64,000 nucleotides of DNA, taken from assembly GCA_028564925.1 (NCBI GenBank), contig CM053026.1:608674457-608738456 (forward strand), read 5' to 3'. Made by a program: the position numbers and the translations under genes. The notes below the pieces were generated by a model. The model worked only from the letters and a program-made list of their open reading frames with translations. It was not told the origin of the DNA and did not search any database. Below, piece after piece: positions 11,227-22,360 of this stretch (positions are counted from its first letter, which is position 1; each line of letters opens with the position of its first letter). Origin of the DNA: Lithobates sylvaticus (lineage: Eukaryota; Chordata; Amphibia; Anura; Ranidae).

Positions 11227-12484
11227 TGTACATCGAGGGCATATTTAATATTTCAAAAATATTTATGGATTGACTGCCTATGTTCTGTGTAACTAAAAAC
11301 AGATGTTCTAAGTATTTTTAGTATTTGAACTCACCTTTGCCCTAAGTAGACCGCACTTCTCTATTTCCCCTCCCCATCATGCCTGCCTAGTTTCTCTTCT
11401 GGTTTTCTCTTGATCAATGGTAACCCTTCCCCAAAATTCCTCTGCTTCCTCATTAAAGAGTTGATGTTCCATTTGTAATAATGGGGGGACAGTTAAGCGG
11501 TTCACTAGGTTCAATAGCACCTCTCTACCTTTTTTTTACTTTGTACTTCTATTCTGGTGAAAATATGCATTGATTATGGCCGCATAACTCAAAATGAGGC
11601 TTGGACACCCCTACTTCCCATAGAGTCCAAAACTATTCATCATTCATCCTATTATGGTGGTGTATTTGAAAACGAGGCTTGGCTATCCAACACACAGTAG
11701 TGGGGGCCATCTTTCATTTCCAGTGGGAGGCTTGGAACCAAGGCTTAACAAGCGGCTGTCTTTTCTTAACTATACTCCCCTGTTTTTTATATAAATAGCG
11801 TAGTGATGGGCATGATGATGTGACCTTTCACAAAATGTGTTGCGTGGAGTCCATGCTCAAGAGGTTTACTGCATATATGCAAGTTTTACGTGCTTTTCAT
11901 TCAGTAGTTGGTATTTTTTATTTGTAATACATTCTATATAGTTTTACACTATGGGAGTTTCTCTGATTCATCCTGCATGTATGATCTGCCAGGGAACAAT
12001 CCACTATTACCATGTGAGTTTTCTCATTTCAGACTTAAAGAAGGATGTTGAGGTCTCCTGCTATATTATAAATGAGAAAGGGCTGATGATTTCTACCTTA
12101 AAGGGGATTCCAATCCTTCTGGTAAGCAGCCATTATTTATTATACGGTGGAGGCGCACCTGGGCCATTCACCTTTCTTTATGACTCTATCAAGATGTACA
12201 TGTGATATAGGTTAAATATTGAATCTTTCACATTTTTTTGGAGTGACTTACAAGGATTGGACTGTATCATTCTTAACATGACTGTATCACTTATGGGACT
12301 TAACATATTTATTATTTTTTTTCTCATGTTAGCGCAGCTAATTTTTGTTTGATTTATGTGATTCTTTGCCCTTTGCCTTGTAAAACCTAGTAAAGTTTTT
12401 GTAAAAAGAATAATTACATGCATGTGTGAAACAAATACACATGTGTGAAACACCCCTCACCATATAGCAGTTTTCATGAAACAG
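11227..12484. other. Unassigned dispersed-repeat-like stretch
   Basis: No protein signature was found. The segment 11560-12200 contains phrases such as GGAGGCGCACCTGGGCCATTC and a hammerhead-like motif near 11811-11836. This makes an old Penelope-like or non-LTR 3' fragment possible, but I cannot show its ends. The rest is AT-rich intergenic DNA. Confidence 0.35.
11811..11836 (+). other. Degenerate hammerhead-like core motif
   Basis: The segment reads ATGATGA, then a possible stem-loop with GTGA (11820-11823) and TCAC (11828-11831) arms, then AAAA where a hammerhead would have GAAA. Stem II and the first box resemble a hammerhead ribozyme; the second box is altered and no clear stem III partner is seen upstream. 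Any activity has very probably been lost. The resemblance may also be chance. Confidence 0.2.
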
Positions 12485-13926
12485 TTAAAGCGTAACTAAA
12501 CCTAGAAACACCATTTTAAAATACTGCAGCTTACCAGTCCTTAGATGAACTGGCTGCATTAGCTTTCCTTTTTATACTTACTTTATTTTATTTTTACCTG
12601 GTGATCCGACCAGTAAGTCTATTTTCCAGCTTCCTTTAACAGACCAAGCTGTCCAACAAAGTGGCAGTTAGAGTGTCCAGACAAATCATTTAAAGCTCAC
12701 AGGTGTGCTTACAGTAGTTTGCTTTTATTCGCTAACCGCTTGCCGACTGCCCACCGTTGATTGACGGCAGCAGAATGGCACCTCTACGCGAATCGCCATA
12801 GCTGGTGGGCGCTTTAAGGTGTATACGGTGCGCGTGCACCCGCCGCATGATGTAGGAGCCCGTACACGTGGCCGGCGGCCATGATGGTCGTCGGCTACCC
12901 GTGATTACTCCTGAGAAGTAGAGAACCAGGATCTGTCAGGGTAAACAGACAGATCTCCATTTTGTCAGGGGTGAGGAGAGCGATCTGTTGTTCCTACTGC
13001 TTAGGAATAACAATCGGTCTTGTTACCCAGGCAGTCGCATCCCCCCACAGTTAGAATCATTCCCTAGGACACACATTTAACCCCTTGATCGCCCCCCAGT
13101 GTTAACCCTTTTCCTGCCAGTGACATTTATACAGTAATCAATGGCTATTTATAACTCTGATCGCTGTATAAATGTCAATGGTCCCAAAATAGTGTGAAAA
13201 GTGTCTGATCTGTCTGCCGCAATGTCGCAGTCCCAATAAAAATCGCAGATTACCGCCATTACTAGTAAAAAAAAGAATAATAATAAAAATGCCATAAATC
13301 TATCACCTCTTTTGTAGACGTTATAACTTTTAGCCAAACAATCAATATACACTTATTTTGATTATTTTTGCCAAAAATATGTAGAAGAATACAATCGGCC
13401 TAAACTGAGAAAGAATTTTTTTTTTATATATTTTTGGGGGATATTTATTATAGCAAAAAGTAAAAAATATTGCTTTATTTTAAAATAGTCTGTCTTTTTT
13501 TGTTTATAGCACAAAAAATAAAAACCACAGTTGTGATCAAATACCACCAAAAGAAAGTTTTTTTGTGGGAAAAAAGGACATCGATTTTGTTTGGGCACAG
13601 CACGACCGCGCAATTATCAGTTAAAGCGACGCAGTGCCATATCGCAAAAAATGGCCCGGTCAGGAAGGGGGGAAGGGGGTAAATTCTTCTGTTCCATTTA
13701 AATCTACTAGTCCATCTCACACTGCCTTCTCCACATATTTACAATGCTGAGGTCTAAGGCTGTGCTTTTCCTTCATAAACAGGGAGGAGGGGTGAAAGTA
13801 GACACCCTAATATAAGTATTTTGTCACTAGCCAAATCACCAGGTAAAAATAAACAGCAAAAGCCTAGAAAAGATGAATAAGCTGAAATATTTTACTTTTT
13901 TATTTTTGGGTTTAGATATGTTTTAA
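12485..13926. repeat. TTAA-flanked MITE split by a TTAA-family element
   Basis: The left part (12485 to about 12731) begins TTAAAGCGTAACTAAACC. The right part (about 13691-13926) ends GGGTTTAGATATGTTTTAA, the imperfect inverse. The TTAA flanks are at 12485-12488 and 13923-13926. The element between them is an unrelated family member in the opposite orientation. It has no coding capacity. Confidence 0.6.
12736..13690 (-). mobile_element. TTAA-family element, copy 3, reverse, right end lost
   Basis: Read on the minus strand it is a family member. The plus-strand left edge CTAACCGCTTGCCGACTGC is the inverse of the usual tail (..GTCGG..AAGCGGTTAA). The plus-strand right part contains GAAAGTTTTTTTGTGGG and AATGGCCCGGTCAGGAAGG, the inverse of the usual leader. 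The terminal CTGAAGTGGTTAA is missing, so this end is truncated. The interior has TAAATGTCAATGGTCCC and the microsatellite-like T runs typical of other copies. Confidence 0.65.
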
Positions 13927-14490
13927 GACGGATTCACATTTTAGCTTTCTCTTGTGGTTCATTATTGCATGTGCCTAATGCATTTTATATTGCATGTTAA
14001 CTTGCATTGCATTAAGGCAGCCAAAGTTAGCCCATAAACCTTTTTTGTTAACTGTGCCCTGCCATGTGTTGTGCATTAGCTGCTCTTGAGCAGTGCAATA
14101 GGATGCCATTCACAATGAAAGCACTGTAACACATCACACATAGAGCTGTGCATTGCTGTACTTTCAACTAACATGTGCCTTTTTTAGCACATTACTGCAA
14201 TGCACAAATGTCAGTTGGCTCACAAACAAAGCACAACACAGTAATGTTAATGTGACATGACTAATGAATAATGTTATATGACTTTCATATTAACCCAGGT
14301 TATGAAATTCACTGCACTACTGTACACAACAGTAGGTTTATATTTGATATGGTGCCTGTGTACCTAGAGACCAAGGAAAAATCTGAAAAGAGTGTAATCT
14401 TACGTTGCATGCACTGGGTACCTTGAGTTTGTCATATTACCTATATGCACAAGTCCTTATTCAAAGATTGCATTTCTTATATTTGATGTG
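13927..14490. other. Intergenic, possibly an old MITE
   Basis: Several dispersed words resembling TGCATTGCATTAA and its complement occur between 13970 and 14240, hinting at a decayed inverted-repeat element. Nothing codes for protein. Confidence 0.3.
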
Positions 14491-14510
14491 TCATGTATAC
14501 AGGCTGATTT

Positions 14511-15932
14511 TTTTTATATTCTTTATTTTTCATAGTTTTTTTTATAATTGTACAAAACATTTAACATTTAATCCTTACATTTTTCCACATAATCCAACAT
14601 TTTATTTATAACAACGTTTCCCTCCCCCCTGCTCCCTCGTCCCCACCCTCCCAAAAAAAAAAGTTTTCCTTTTTTTAAGTTGTCCCGCCCCTCCTCGCTC
14701 GTCTCCTTCCCCTTCTTTTGTCTTTATCCCTCTATCAACCTTTGAAATCTCTCCGTCTCCCTGAATGCCAGCCATTGCCCCCATGTCCTTTGGAATTTCG
14801 CCTCAGTATCTTGTGTTGTGTGTATGGACTGCTCTATAGCCCTTGTCGATTCTACCCATCCTATCCATTCTTTCATGCTCGGGGCTTCCTGAATTTTCCA
14901 AAGGCATGGAATGAGGGCCTTGGCAGCGTTCAGGAGGTACGGCGTTACCTCTAATTTATACTGGGATAATCTCTTGTCCGTATCGTGAAACAGGCATACC
15001 CATGGTTCTTTTTTTATCCTTTCCCCCATTATGTCAAAGATGGTTTCTATTGTCCCAATAAACTTGTATCTTGGGGCACTCCCACCATAGATGAGAGAAA
15101 GATCCCGCTACGGGGCAACCCCTCCAGCAGGTTGGGGCAATATCCCCCCTGAGTTCATGTGCTTTCTGAGGGGTTACGTACCACCTTGATAGCAATTTGT
15201 ATGACATTTCTAGTGTCTGTGTGTCTTTTGCTACTGAGTGGGTCATCTTAATTATCTTCTTCCTATGGGCATTATTGCTTAAGGGGCCTATCTCACTTTT
15301 CCATTTTGCTAAAAAGGTTGGGTATCCATTGTCCGACTCCTGCATCAGAATTTTGTATATTTTTGATATCCTACTCTCTAGACATTGGGGTGATTTCAGT
15401 AGTTTCTCTAGGGGTCTCAGCTGTCTCTTCCCTCTTAATGGTTGTGGCAGGGTTTGTGCAAAGTGTTGAATCTGGGCGTGTCTCCATTTGTCTAATGGTT
15501 TGTGACCCCATTCCCTTGTGATTTCCTTATAGGTGAAAATTCTATCCCCTTCCATCACATCTTCTAATCTAATGTCCTCTTTTTTGGACCACCTACTAAA
15601 ATATAAGTGTTCTTCCTTCCCTGGTATAAAAAAAATTGTGTCTAATAGTGACATTAATGGCGAATTACACTCCCATCCGTGTCTCTTGTTTATTCGATCC
15701 CATATTTTAAGTGTGTGCCTAATGTAGATATTTGTGTTTGGTCCTAAATCTCTGTGATGTGCTGGGATCCATACCATTTTCCCTATATCTGTGCTACTTA
15801 GTGTCTTTTCTAATTCCACCCAACTCTTTTCCTTCTTGTTGTGGGTCCAATCTGTTATCTTAGAGATTACTATAGCTTCATAATATTTTTTATAAAAAAA
15901 AAATAAAGAATATAAAAAAAAAAAGAAAAAAA
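14511..15932 (-). mobile_element. 5'-truncated L1/Tx1-type LINE with 20-bp TSD
   Basis: The 20-bp sequence TCATGTATACAGGCTGATTT occurs at 14491-14510 and again at 15933-15952, directly bounding the insert; this is a classic target-primed target-site duplication. The LINE lies on the minus strand with its A-rich 3' tail at 14511. The 3' part of ORF2 fills 14724-15880, followed by a 3' UTR with a G-rich stretch (C-rich on plus). The 5' end is truncated in the late part of ORF2. An extra A-rich tail-like sequence in inverse orientation sits at the 5' edge (15890-15932). Confidence 0.88.
14724..15880 (-). pseudogene. L1 ORF2 C-terminal region fragment
   Basis: The minus-strand frame 15880-15034 reads like the C-terminal third of L1 ORF2, after the reverse transcriptase core. 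It includes 'KMVWIPAHHRDLG', a long basic helical region, and the C-terminal cysteine region 'CWRGCPVAGSFSHLWWECP'. The open frame extends upstream to 15981, but codons beyond about 15880 come from the A-rich junction and flanking DNA. A second frame, 15029-14724, continues the tail of the protein (for example 'KLEVTPYLLNAAKALIPCLW'), so a frameshift lies near 15030. The endonuclease and most of the reverse transcriptase are absent, so no activity is possible. Confidence 0.85.
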
Positions 15933-15944
15933 TCATGTATACAG

Positions 15945-16211
15945 GCTGATTTACTAAAGGATTTGAGAATGTTTCACACAATAAATTGTGTAAATATTAA
16001 TTTCAATGATCCAATCATGTGCTGATGAAATAAGTAAACAGGGATTTTCTTTTTACATGATTGAAGAAATAGAAGTGAGTCTTAACTCATTTTATTATGT
16101 GAATATTTCAAAATACTTTTTACTTTTTAAATCTGCAAATGATTGAATAGTTAAAGTAAATAACCATACAATTTATTGTGTAAATATTCTTAACTCCTTT
16201 AGTAAACCATC
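15945..16211. repeat. MITE with TIR GGCTGATTTACTAAAGG
   Basis: The left end GGCTGATTTACTAAAGG is the inverse of CCTTTAGTAAACCATC at the right. AATAAATTGTGTAAATATT occurs near both ends (in the inner arms) and the centre holds ATCCAATCATGTGCTG, shared with the MITE at 2859-3132. The neighbouring L1 inserted at this element's left TIR, so part of that TIR is duplicated as the L1 TSD. The MITE is therefore older than the L1. Confidence 0.65.
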
Positions 16212-17013
16212 CCATCCATGTTGGTCTTGGTCTTTATTAGCATTTAATTCTACTCCATTCTTCCCTATTTGTGTTGCTTATAGACAATGATTAAATATCA
16301 TCTTGCAGTCCTGTGTTATATGAATCTTCTATTGATCCAAGTATATGTGCTTTAGATGTGACGGCGTGTACATCTTCAGAATTTTCATTAACTATACATA
16401 ATGACATTACATATTTCAAAATAGATCTGACCTTGCTTCTATTGCCTCCTCTTTTGCTTTATTTATTTATTTTATTTATTTATTTATTTTTATATTGAGT
16501 TCTATTGGTTATTGTGTTTTCACATATGTAAAGGCATTTTGCTTCAACTTTCTGTGAAATACAAAATAATTGTGACCCAGTTGCTGCTTTCAGAGCAATC
16601 CTGAAAACAGCTGCAAGTTCTTCCATGGTATGAACTAAAACTTGCAAAATTAATAATGTTGGAAAAAAAAGACTGATATCCGTCAAGTCCAACCCATCCC
16701 AGCTCCTGCAGCTCTGATAGACAAGAAGACAACCATGCGGCTGTTATAAATTTTGCCTTACAGGAGGAAAAAAAAAATTCAAGACACCCCCAAAAATCAG
16801 TTGGATCAACTTACTGATCAGAATATTTCTCACATAGCCTTTTATTAGTTATAACACTAGGAATTATTAGTTGCAAGAAACATAATTTTTCCATTAATAA
16901 CATGTTTCTAAGCAGTTGGATTTTTTTCATCCCTTTCCTAAGCAACTAATGTCACCTTTCCATGATTACAGTCCTTGGAATAAAAAGTATATTTCTTATG
17001 TCTTTTTACTGGC

Positions 17014-17018
<5 letters not shown>
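16212..17018. other. Intergenic with a TTTA-type simple repeat
   Basis: AT-rich DNA. A TTTA-type microsatellite occupies about 16455-16492. Open frames are short and carry no recognisable domain. Confidence 0.45.

Positions 17019-17068
<50 letters not shown>
17019..17068. repeat. (AT)n microsatellite, about 25 units
   Basis: An uninterrupted AT dinucleotide run. It is likely to vary in length between individuals. Confidence 0.95.
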
Positions 17069-17071
<3 letters not shown>

Positions 17072-17669
17072 TGAGTTAATGTTGCAAATTTTTTTACTAT
17101 AATTATTATGATTTTTACCTCCTAATATTTTCCCTTCCCCCCCCTTGTTATTTGTCTGTTAACAGGTTTGTACAAATATTCTCCCTAATTCCTTGCATTC
17201 TCAACTTCTGTACCCAATTGTTATAAGGAATGCTTTAGAAAAATGTCTAGGCTATTGGGTTACCAAGATAGTAAAACTATGAATGGTCACATAGAATTGA
17301 AGTAACTCAAGACATCTGAAAAAGCACCTACAGTACTTAGATAGGTGGTTAGCAGGATTATATATAATAATATGTATATATCTATAGATATATATATTAA
17401 CATATATTCTTGGTCAATGGAAGGAAGAATGCCCTTTGTATTGCTGGACAGTGGGGGAAGTGCTCCATTTGCATGTTGATTGTTGCAGGTAACGATGTGC
17501 GAATCTGATTGGGTATGATTTTTTTTTTTAAATACCGGTCAGAGGAGAGCAGCTTTTTTATTAGGGCATAAAGTGAAAGGTTAAAAATGCAGGTTAAACT
17601 CCTTTAAAAAACACACTTGGGGAAAAAATAGAAAATAAGAAAATTAAAGTTAGCCCACTTTTTTTCTAT

Positions 17670-17945
17670 AATGTGAAATATAATGTTACTCTGAGTAAAT
17701 TGATACCTAACATGTCATGCTTCAAAATTGCGCACGTTGGTGGAACGGCGACAAACGTTGGTACTTAAAAATTCCATAGGCGACCTTAAAAAATGTCTAT
17801 AGGCTACCAGTTTAGAGATACAGAGGAGGTTTTGGGGTAGAATTATTGCACTTGCTCTAATGTGTGGTTTGAATACCGTTTACATATGTGGGAGCAACTT
17901 GCGTATGCGTTCGCTTCTGTGTGCGAGCTTCAAGGACGGGGCATT
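17670..17945 (+). repeat. Fragment related to the interior of the 5.1-kb TTAA element
   Basis: Shared ordered landmarks with 7990-8240 are ACATG..ATGCTT.AAAATTGCGCAC, GGCGACAAAC, GGAGG..TAGAATTA/TAAAATTA, and GTTTACATATG..CG..TTCGC. Divergence is substantial. This is either the remnant of another long family member or a module that the long element picked up. Confidence 0.5.
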
Positions 17946-18081
17946 TTCCATTTTTTTTTTCATTTTACTTTATATTTATATTATAAAATTCATTACAGTG
18001 CTGAAAAAAAATCATTCAAACTTACATGCCGGAAAACATTTAGCAATTCCTCTTTATAGTGCTCAGTGTGGCTTACTCAAA

Positions 18082-18226
18082 ACACAGAGGGTTATTTGCT
18101 AAAACTAGAGAGTGCAAAATCTGGTGTAGCTCTGAACAATTGAACAAGCTGAATTTAGACGCTGATTGGCTACAGTGCAGAGCTGCACAGGATTCTGAGT
18201 GCACCAGTTTTAGTAAATCTACCCCA
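18082..18226. repeat. Short MITE with TIR around ATTTACTAAAACT..GTGCA
   Basis: The left end AGGGTTATTTGCTAAAACTA and the right end CCAGTTTTAGTAAATCTACCCC are imperfect inverses. The inner arms GAGTGCAAAATCTGG and CAGGATTCTGAGTGCACC are also related. GCTGATTGGCTAC lies in the middle. It is about 145 bp and non-coding. Confidence 0.65.
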
Positions 18227-18859
18227 CAATGTCCATGTGTCAAATTGCAACCCAAAAACAGTGTCCATATAAGAAAAAACTTTAATATGATTGTGCTGTT
18301 GATTTTCTCTTGTGTCCTTTCCTTCTTACCCACATATAGTAACACTCACCAGATGTACTGCCACCTTAATTGAATATACAGGTATGAATGCACTTGTTTT
18401 TATAATCAGAAATTGTATATCCTTCCTTGTACTCCTCCCAGTAGTTATGTTCAGATAGATGCAGAAATAAGAGATCTTTTATTGTAAAAAAAAAACATCT
18501 AAAAATCAGTGCAGTCACATGAAGCCATTCCGGCATTATGATAACTGCCTGTATTTGCTACTGAGCGACACTCCACCAGCTTGTGTTTTGATAGGTAAGG
18601 GTGTGTGTTCCTGTGTGTAGAATGACATTACAAGCCAAGCCTGTCCAATGCTTTTCGTCATCCAGGAAATCATCAAGAGTCAACACGGTTCACATTTAAT
18701 GGCAGTAGTAATATCACAATTTAAATAAGACTTCCTGCAACAACTGGAGGTTTACTACAGTGGGTGGGTGGCTTTCAGTTTGCCCATTCAATGAATGTCG
18801 AACAGTCAGAGTTTGCAGCAAAACTCTGTATTGCCAGAAACTCAAACCTCATTTCTAGT

Positions 18860-19125
18860 ATTAGAAAGATTGTCCCCATTTATCAGAGGTCAATTGGGGG
18901 AAGAATGCCCTCTTAAATTGTAATTTTTACAATTTTCCACTAGTGTAAGGGGCGTTTTTTTCACTGACCATTCATTTAAGTGATATTCCCCTTACATTGT
19001 TGGACAGTGAAAGAAAGAGTGTTCCTTACATTGCTAATTAGTGGGAAACAACTCCTCTTACATTGGAGGTGAGTGAGAAAAAGAATGCCCCTTTTATTGG
19101 TGGTTAGAGGAAATAATGCTGCATT
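18860..19125. repeat. Degenerate tandem repeat (AGAATGCCCC..TTACATTG units)
   Basis: Loosely conserved units containing GGGGAAGAATGCCC, TTACATTG and a GTGAGTGG-like word recur with roughly 40-60-bp spacing. A related unit appears near 17411-17460. Units are strongly diverged, so the array is old. Confidence 0.45.
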
Positions 19126-20723
19126 CCTGAAAGGTGGAGGGTGGGGCATAAAATGTCCCCATCCCTCCACTTATGGGAGAGTAACAAACAAGGAAGGTTG
19201 CTAGGTAACTGTAAATAATTTTAAATGTAAACACTTACCTGTGATTGGTTAAAACAGTTAGCAACTGTAAAAAAAATGGTACTCTTGCACAAGCAGGCAC
19301 CTATAAAAGAAAAGAAAATGTTTAATTTTACCGGCAGTCGGAGAGGATATCCAAAAGAAAGCTCATACCCCCCTGTCGTGGCACTTTTTAGGAGCTTTGT
19401 CCTATTCTCCGAAAGGAGATTGTTAAAGTTTATGTGAAATGGTTAGCTTGAACTTAAATAGCTGAGCTATTTGGTTATGAATAACATTATATAGTTATGT
19501 TTTGAGTATTATTTGATTTCTGATTTATCTGTGGAAATATAATAAATTTATTATTTAATACCTATAATAAAGGGCCACAGCCTATTCAATCCACAGTTTT
19601 TTTGCTCATGTGTGATTATTTATTAGTAATAATAAGTTCTGCATATGATACCATTATACTGATCACGACGAAAAGGGCACTTCTGGTGGCCAGTATGAAA
19701 ATATAATTTACATAGGCATAGGTATCTTAAAAAAAAATATTGGTGTTATTGGTTGTACTGTCATGGTTATTTCCTTTGAACAGTAGGGTCCTCCATCCAG
19801 TGTACTGGCATTGCATCTCTGCTTAGAGATGGTGGGGCCTAAACTATGCTAGACATGTTATGGCACTTGTACTCATTAGGCACATTGGTAATGGCTGTAC
19901 CTGTTTCGAAGCACACACACTGCTCTGCTATATATGCCAGTAACTGTATTGGAGTAACAGTGCTGTTTAATAAAAATGAATAAGTGTTCTACATGAATAT
20001 AATAGCTCGTGTAAAAATATAGATATTAAATAAATGAATAAATAAATAGTGATAATTCCTGCCGCAACCTCATGTGAGATACACACAAAAAGTACAAGAA
20101 AAGAAAAAACGGCTGCGCTGAAATAATAAACGTGAGGGTTATTCACCCCTAACTTAGTGATATGATGAAAAATTCAGCCCAAGGCTGATACTGTTTAACG
20201 TGAATACAGTACAGTGAACATCCGCTGGATGCAATTAATAACCAATTTAATCCAATTAAAACTTTAAAATATACTCCCACAAGTGAATGACAAGTGTAAA
20301 GTAAAATAAAATAAATACAGATTGCAATAATTTCATAATCAAGTGATGATGTGTCCAGATTCAGTTTGATGGCATAGTGAACAACAGAGACCCAAAAAAA
20401 ACAGATGTCACTTGTAGGAAAATTTTAACCATGCAAAAAGTCCACCATAGAAAATAAAGTTCTGCTGTTAACAGTTCACAGTGTTGAAACATATGACACC
20501 CGCGAAACAAGTGGTTGGATAGCCAAAGAAAAGTCCTCCACCATATGAAAAGATAGCAGCTTACCAGCTGATCTGATCTCTGTGTTAAAAGAGATCAGAT
20601 AGGCCTGTGGCATAAACCCCTGCCTGGGTCTCTATCCAGACTCTTCCAGATGGCAATCTCCAAATTCAAAGATATATGCAAATCACTCCTGGGGTCCCCT
20701 TACTCTCGTCAGAATAAGCACAG
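19126..20723. other. Unassigned; part resembles an interspersed repeat
   Basis: No gene is visible. The segment from about 20090 to 20700 carries phrases that look like an interspersed repeat (for example AAAACGGCTGCGCTGAAATAA and AAAAATTCAGCCCAAGGCTG), but I cannot define its ends or class. An (AAAT)n run lies near 20028-20048. Confidence 0.35.
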
Positions 20724-20915
20724 TACTGTGATGAGATGCTTAGCCGCAGTAAGACATTTGAATGGTGTAAACGTTTCAAAGATGACCATACGTCCGTCAG
20801 TGACGATATAGGCTGTGGTGGTTCTTAGCCCATAGCAGTCATTCAGCATGTGGAACGCCTGATCCTGGATAGTCGAGGCATAACCAGATGCAGAGTGCCA
20901 GGCTCAAACATCCTC
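20724..20915 (+). pseudogene. Mariner-type transposase N-terminal (HTH) remnant
   Basis: The plus-strand frame from 20724 reads 'YCDEMLSRSKTFEWCKRFKD' and on through 'DHTSVSDDIG', then after a stop 'PIAVIQHVERLILDSRGIT'. This matches the pattern of the N-terminal helix-turn-helix of mariner/Mos1-type and SETMAR/GVQW-type proteins: Tyr-Gly-Asp-Glu, Ser-Arg-(Ser/Thr), Trp-.-Lys-Arg-Phe-Lys, Thr-Ser-Val-.-Asp-Asp, then a second helix set ending Leu-Ile-Leu-.-.-Arg-.-Ile-Thr. The DDD catalytic domain was not found downstream, so this is a fragment. An in-frame stop near 20830 confirms it is dead. Terminal inverted repeats were not identified. Confidence 0.65.
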
Positions 20916-22186
20916 CTTTTTTTTTCATATGCCAGTAACTACCAGTAAGTTGCATAAAGAAAGGACATCCAGACATGTTGGTACCACATATCTGAAAACT
21001 GATTTTTCTAGTCCCTGTAATACTTTGCAAAGTTAAACTAAATATTGATTAATCAATTCATTTTGAAAAAAATACAATTTCATTGTTTTATATAAACATA
21101 AATGACCAGTGTTACATCCATATGCTGAAAATTTCCTTTATGGTGATTTCTTTATTATGAACAATAGAAAATGGCACATCTTTTCATTTCACTAAAAGGG
21201 ATATTAAACGTTGTTATAAAAAGTGAAATGCATATCAATTCCTCATATTTATTTTAAACTACATTCATGCAGTGATAGCTATTAATCCCATATCCCTTAT
21301 CTGTAGAAAATAATTAGTGTTTAATGTTTTCCCAGATCTTAGGTAAATTAAAATATCTCTATTTAGGCATCAATCAAACTAATAACAGGACAATTACTAA
21401 CAAATCTGTATAGCCAATGCCAAAAAATGATTAATGTGAGGAAGAACGTGCCTGAGAAAGGTTTTGTTCTCTATAAATAAACACAGTTAAAGGCAGCTAA
21501 TAACATCATGCTGCAATGGTAGGTTATGGCTGCTATATTATTTCAGCTACTGAAAAATGCAAAAGAAGAAAATATAATAAAAAAATAAATAAATTGTGTT
21601 CTGTCCTGAAAAATCCACATGTATGGATCAAAATAAATTTGGGAAGTATTTTTTGCTAGCTCTAAAATTATGACAAATTTGATATCACACACTGAAAATC
21701 AATATACACTAAAATACATTGTATACTTTTAAACTGTTAAAGCTGAATCCAAATCAAACAGCTAAATACACAGTTAAAATACCAAAAATTGTGGTGAAAG
21801 TTTTCCCTGCCTAAGGACCTGTATCGGGATGAGCTGAATGTCTAGTCCAAATGTAAGTTCACATTTGTTGACCAAATCTATATATTTAGCAAATATTTTT
21901 CTGAAATGATTTGCTAAATGAGAGTTCTTACCCAGAAGTGAAAGCTTCAACACAACAACAGAAATGTATTGGTAAATAGTATGAAGGTCTAACAAAAAAT
22001 AATCTATCTAGTTACATAAAAGAAACATTATTAAGAGCTCTCTAACATATTACTAAATACAAACAATGAGAAAGACTTAAGACAAACATTTAGATATAAG
22101 TGCAAGGGATATATTACCAAGGAACTATGAGTGAGGGCCCCATTCTGGTAACTGGTGTTCTGGTGTTCCAAAGACTTCCCTTTTTT
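20916..22186. other. Intergenic, no recognised feature
   Basis: AT-rich DNA with short open frames lacking any domain. No terminal repeats or RNA gene were seen. Confidence 0.45.
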
Positions 22187-22360
22187 TTGGCGCAGGGTTC
22201 CCCTTAAAATCCATACCAGACCATTTGGCTGGCCAAAGACCAGAGCATTTTTTATATATAAAAACATATTTTTTTCTCAATTTAGGCCATACGTATTCTT
22301 CTACATATTTTTTGGTAAAAATAAACGCAATAAGCGTTTATTGATTGGTTTGCGCAAAAG

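Noticed and set aside
15197-15727. Plus-strand frames opposite the L1 fragment
   Set aside because: They are antisense shadows of ORF2 without any recognisable domain.
20480-20520. A CGCGAAAC motif as a third hammerhead
   Set aside because: There is no room for a stem II hairpin between a CUGAUGA-like box and the GAAA, so the core cannot form.
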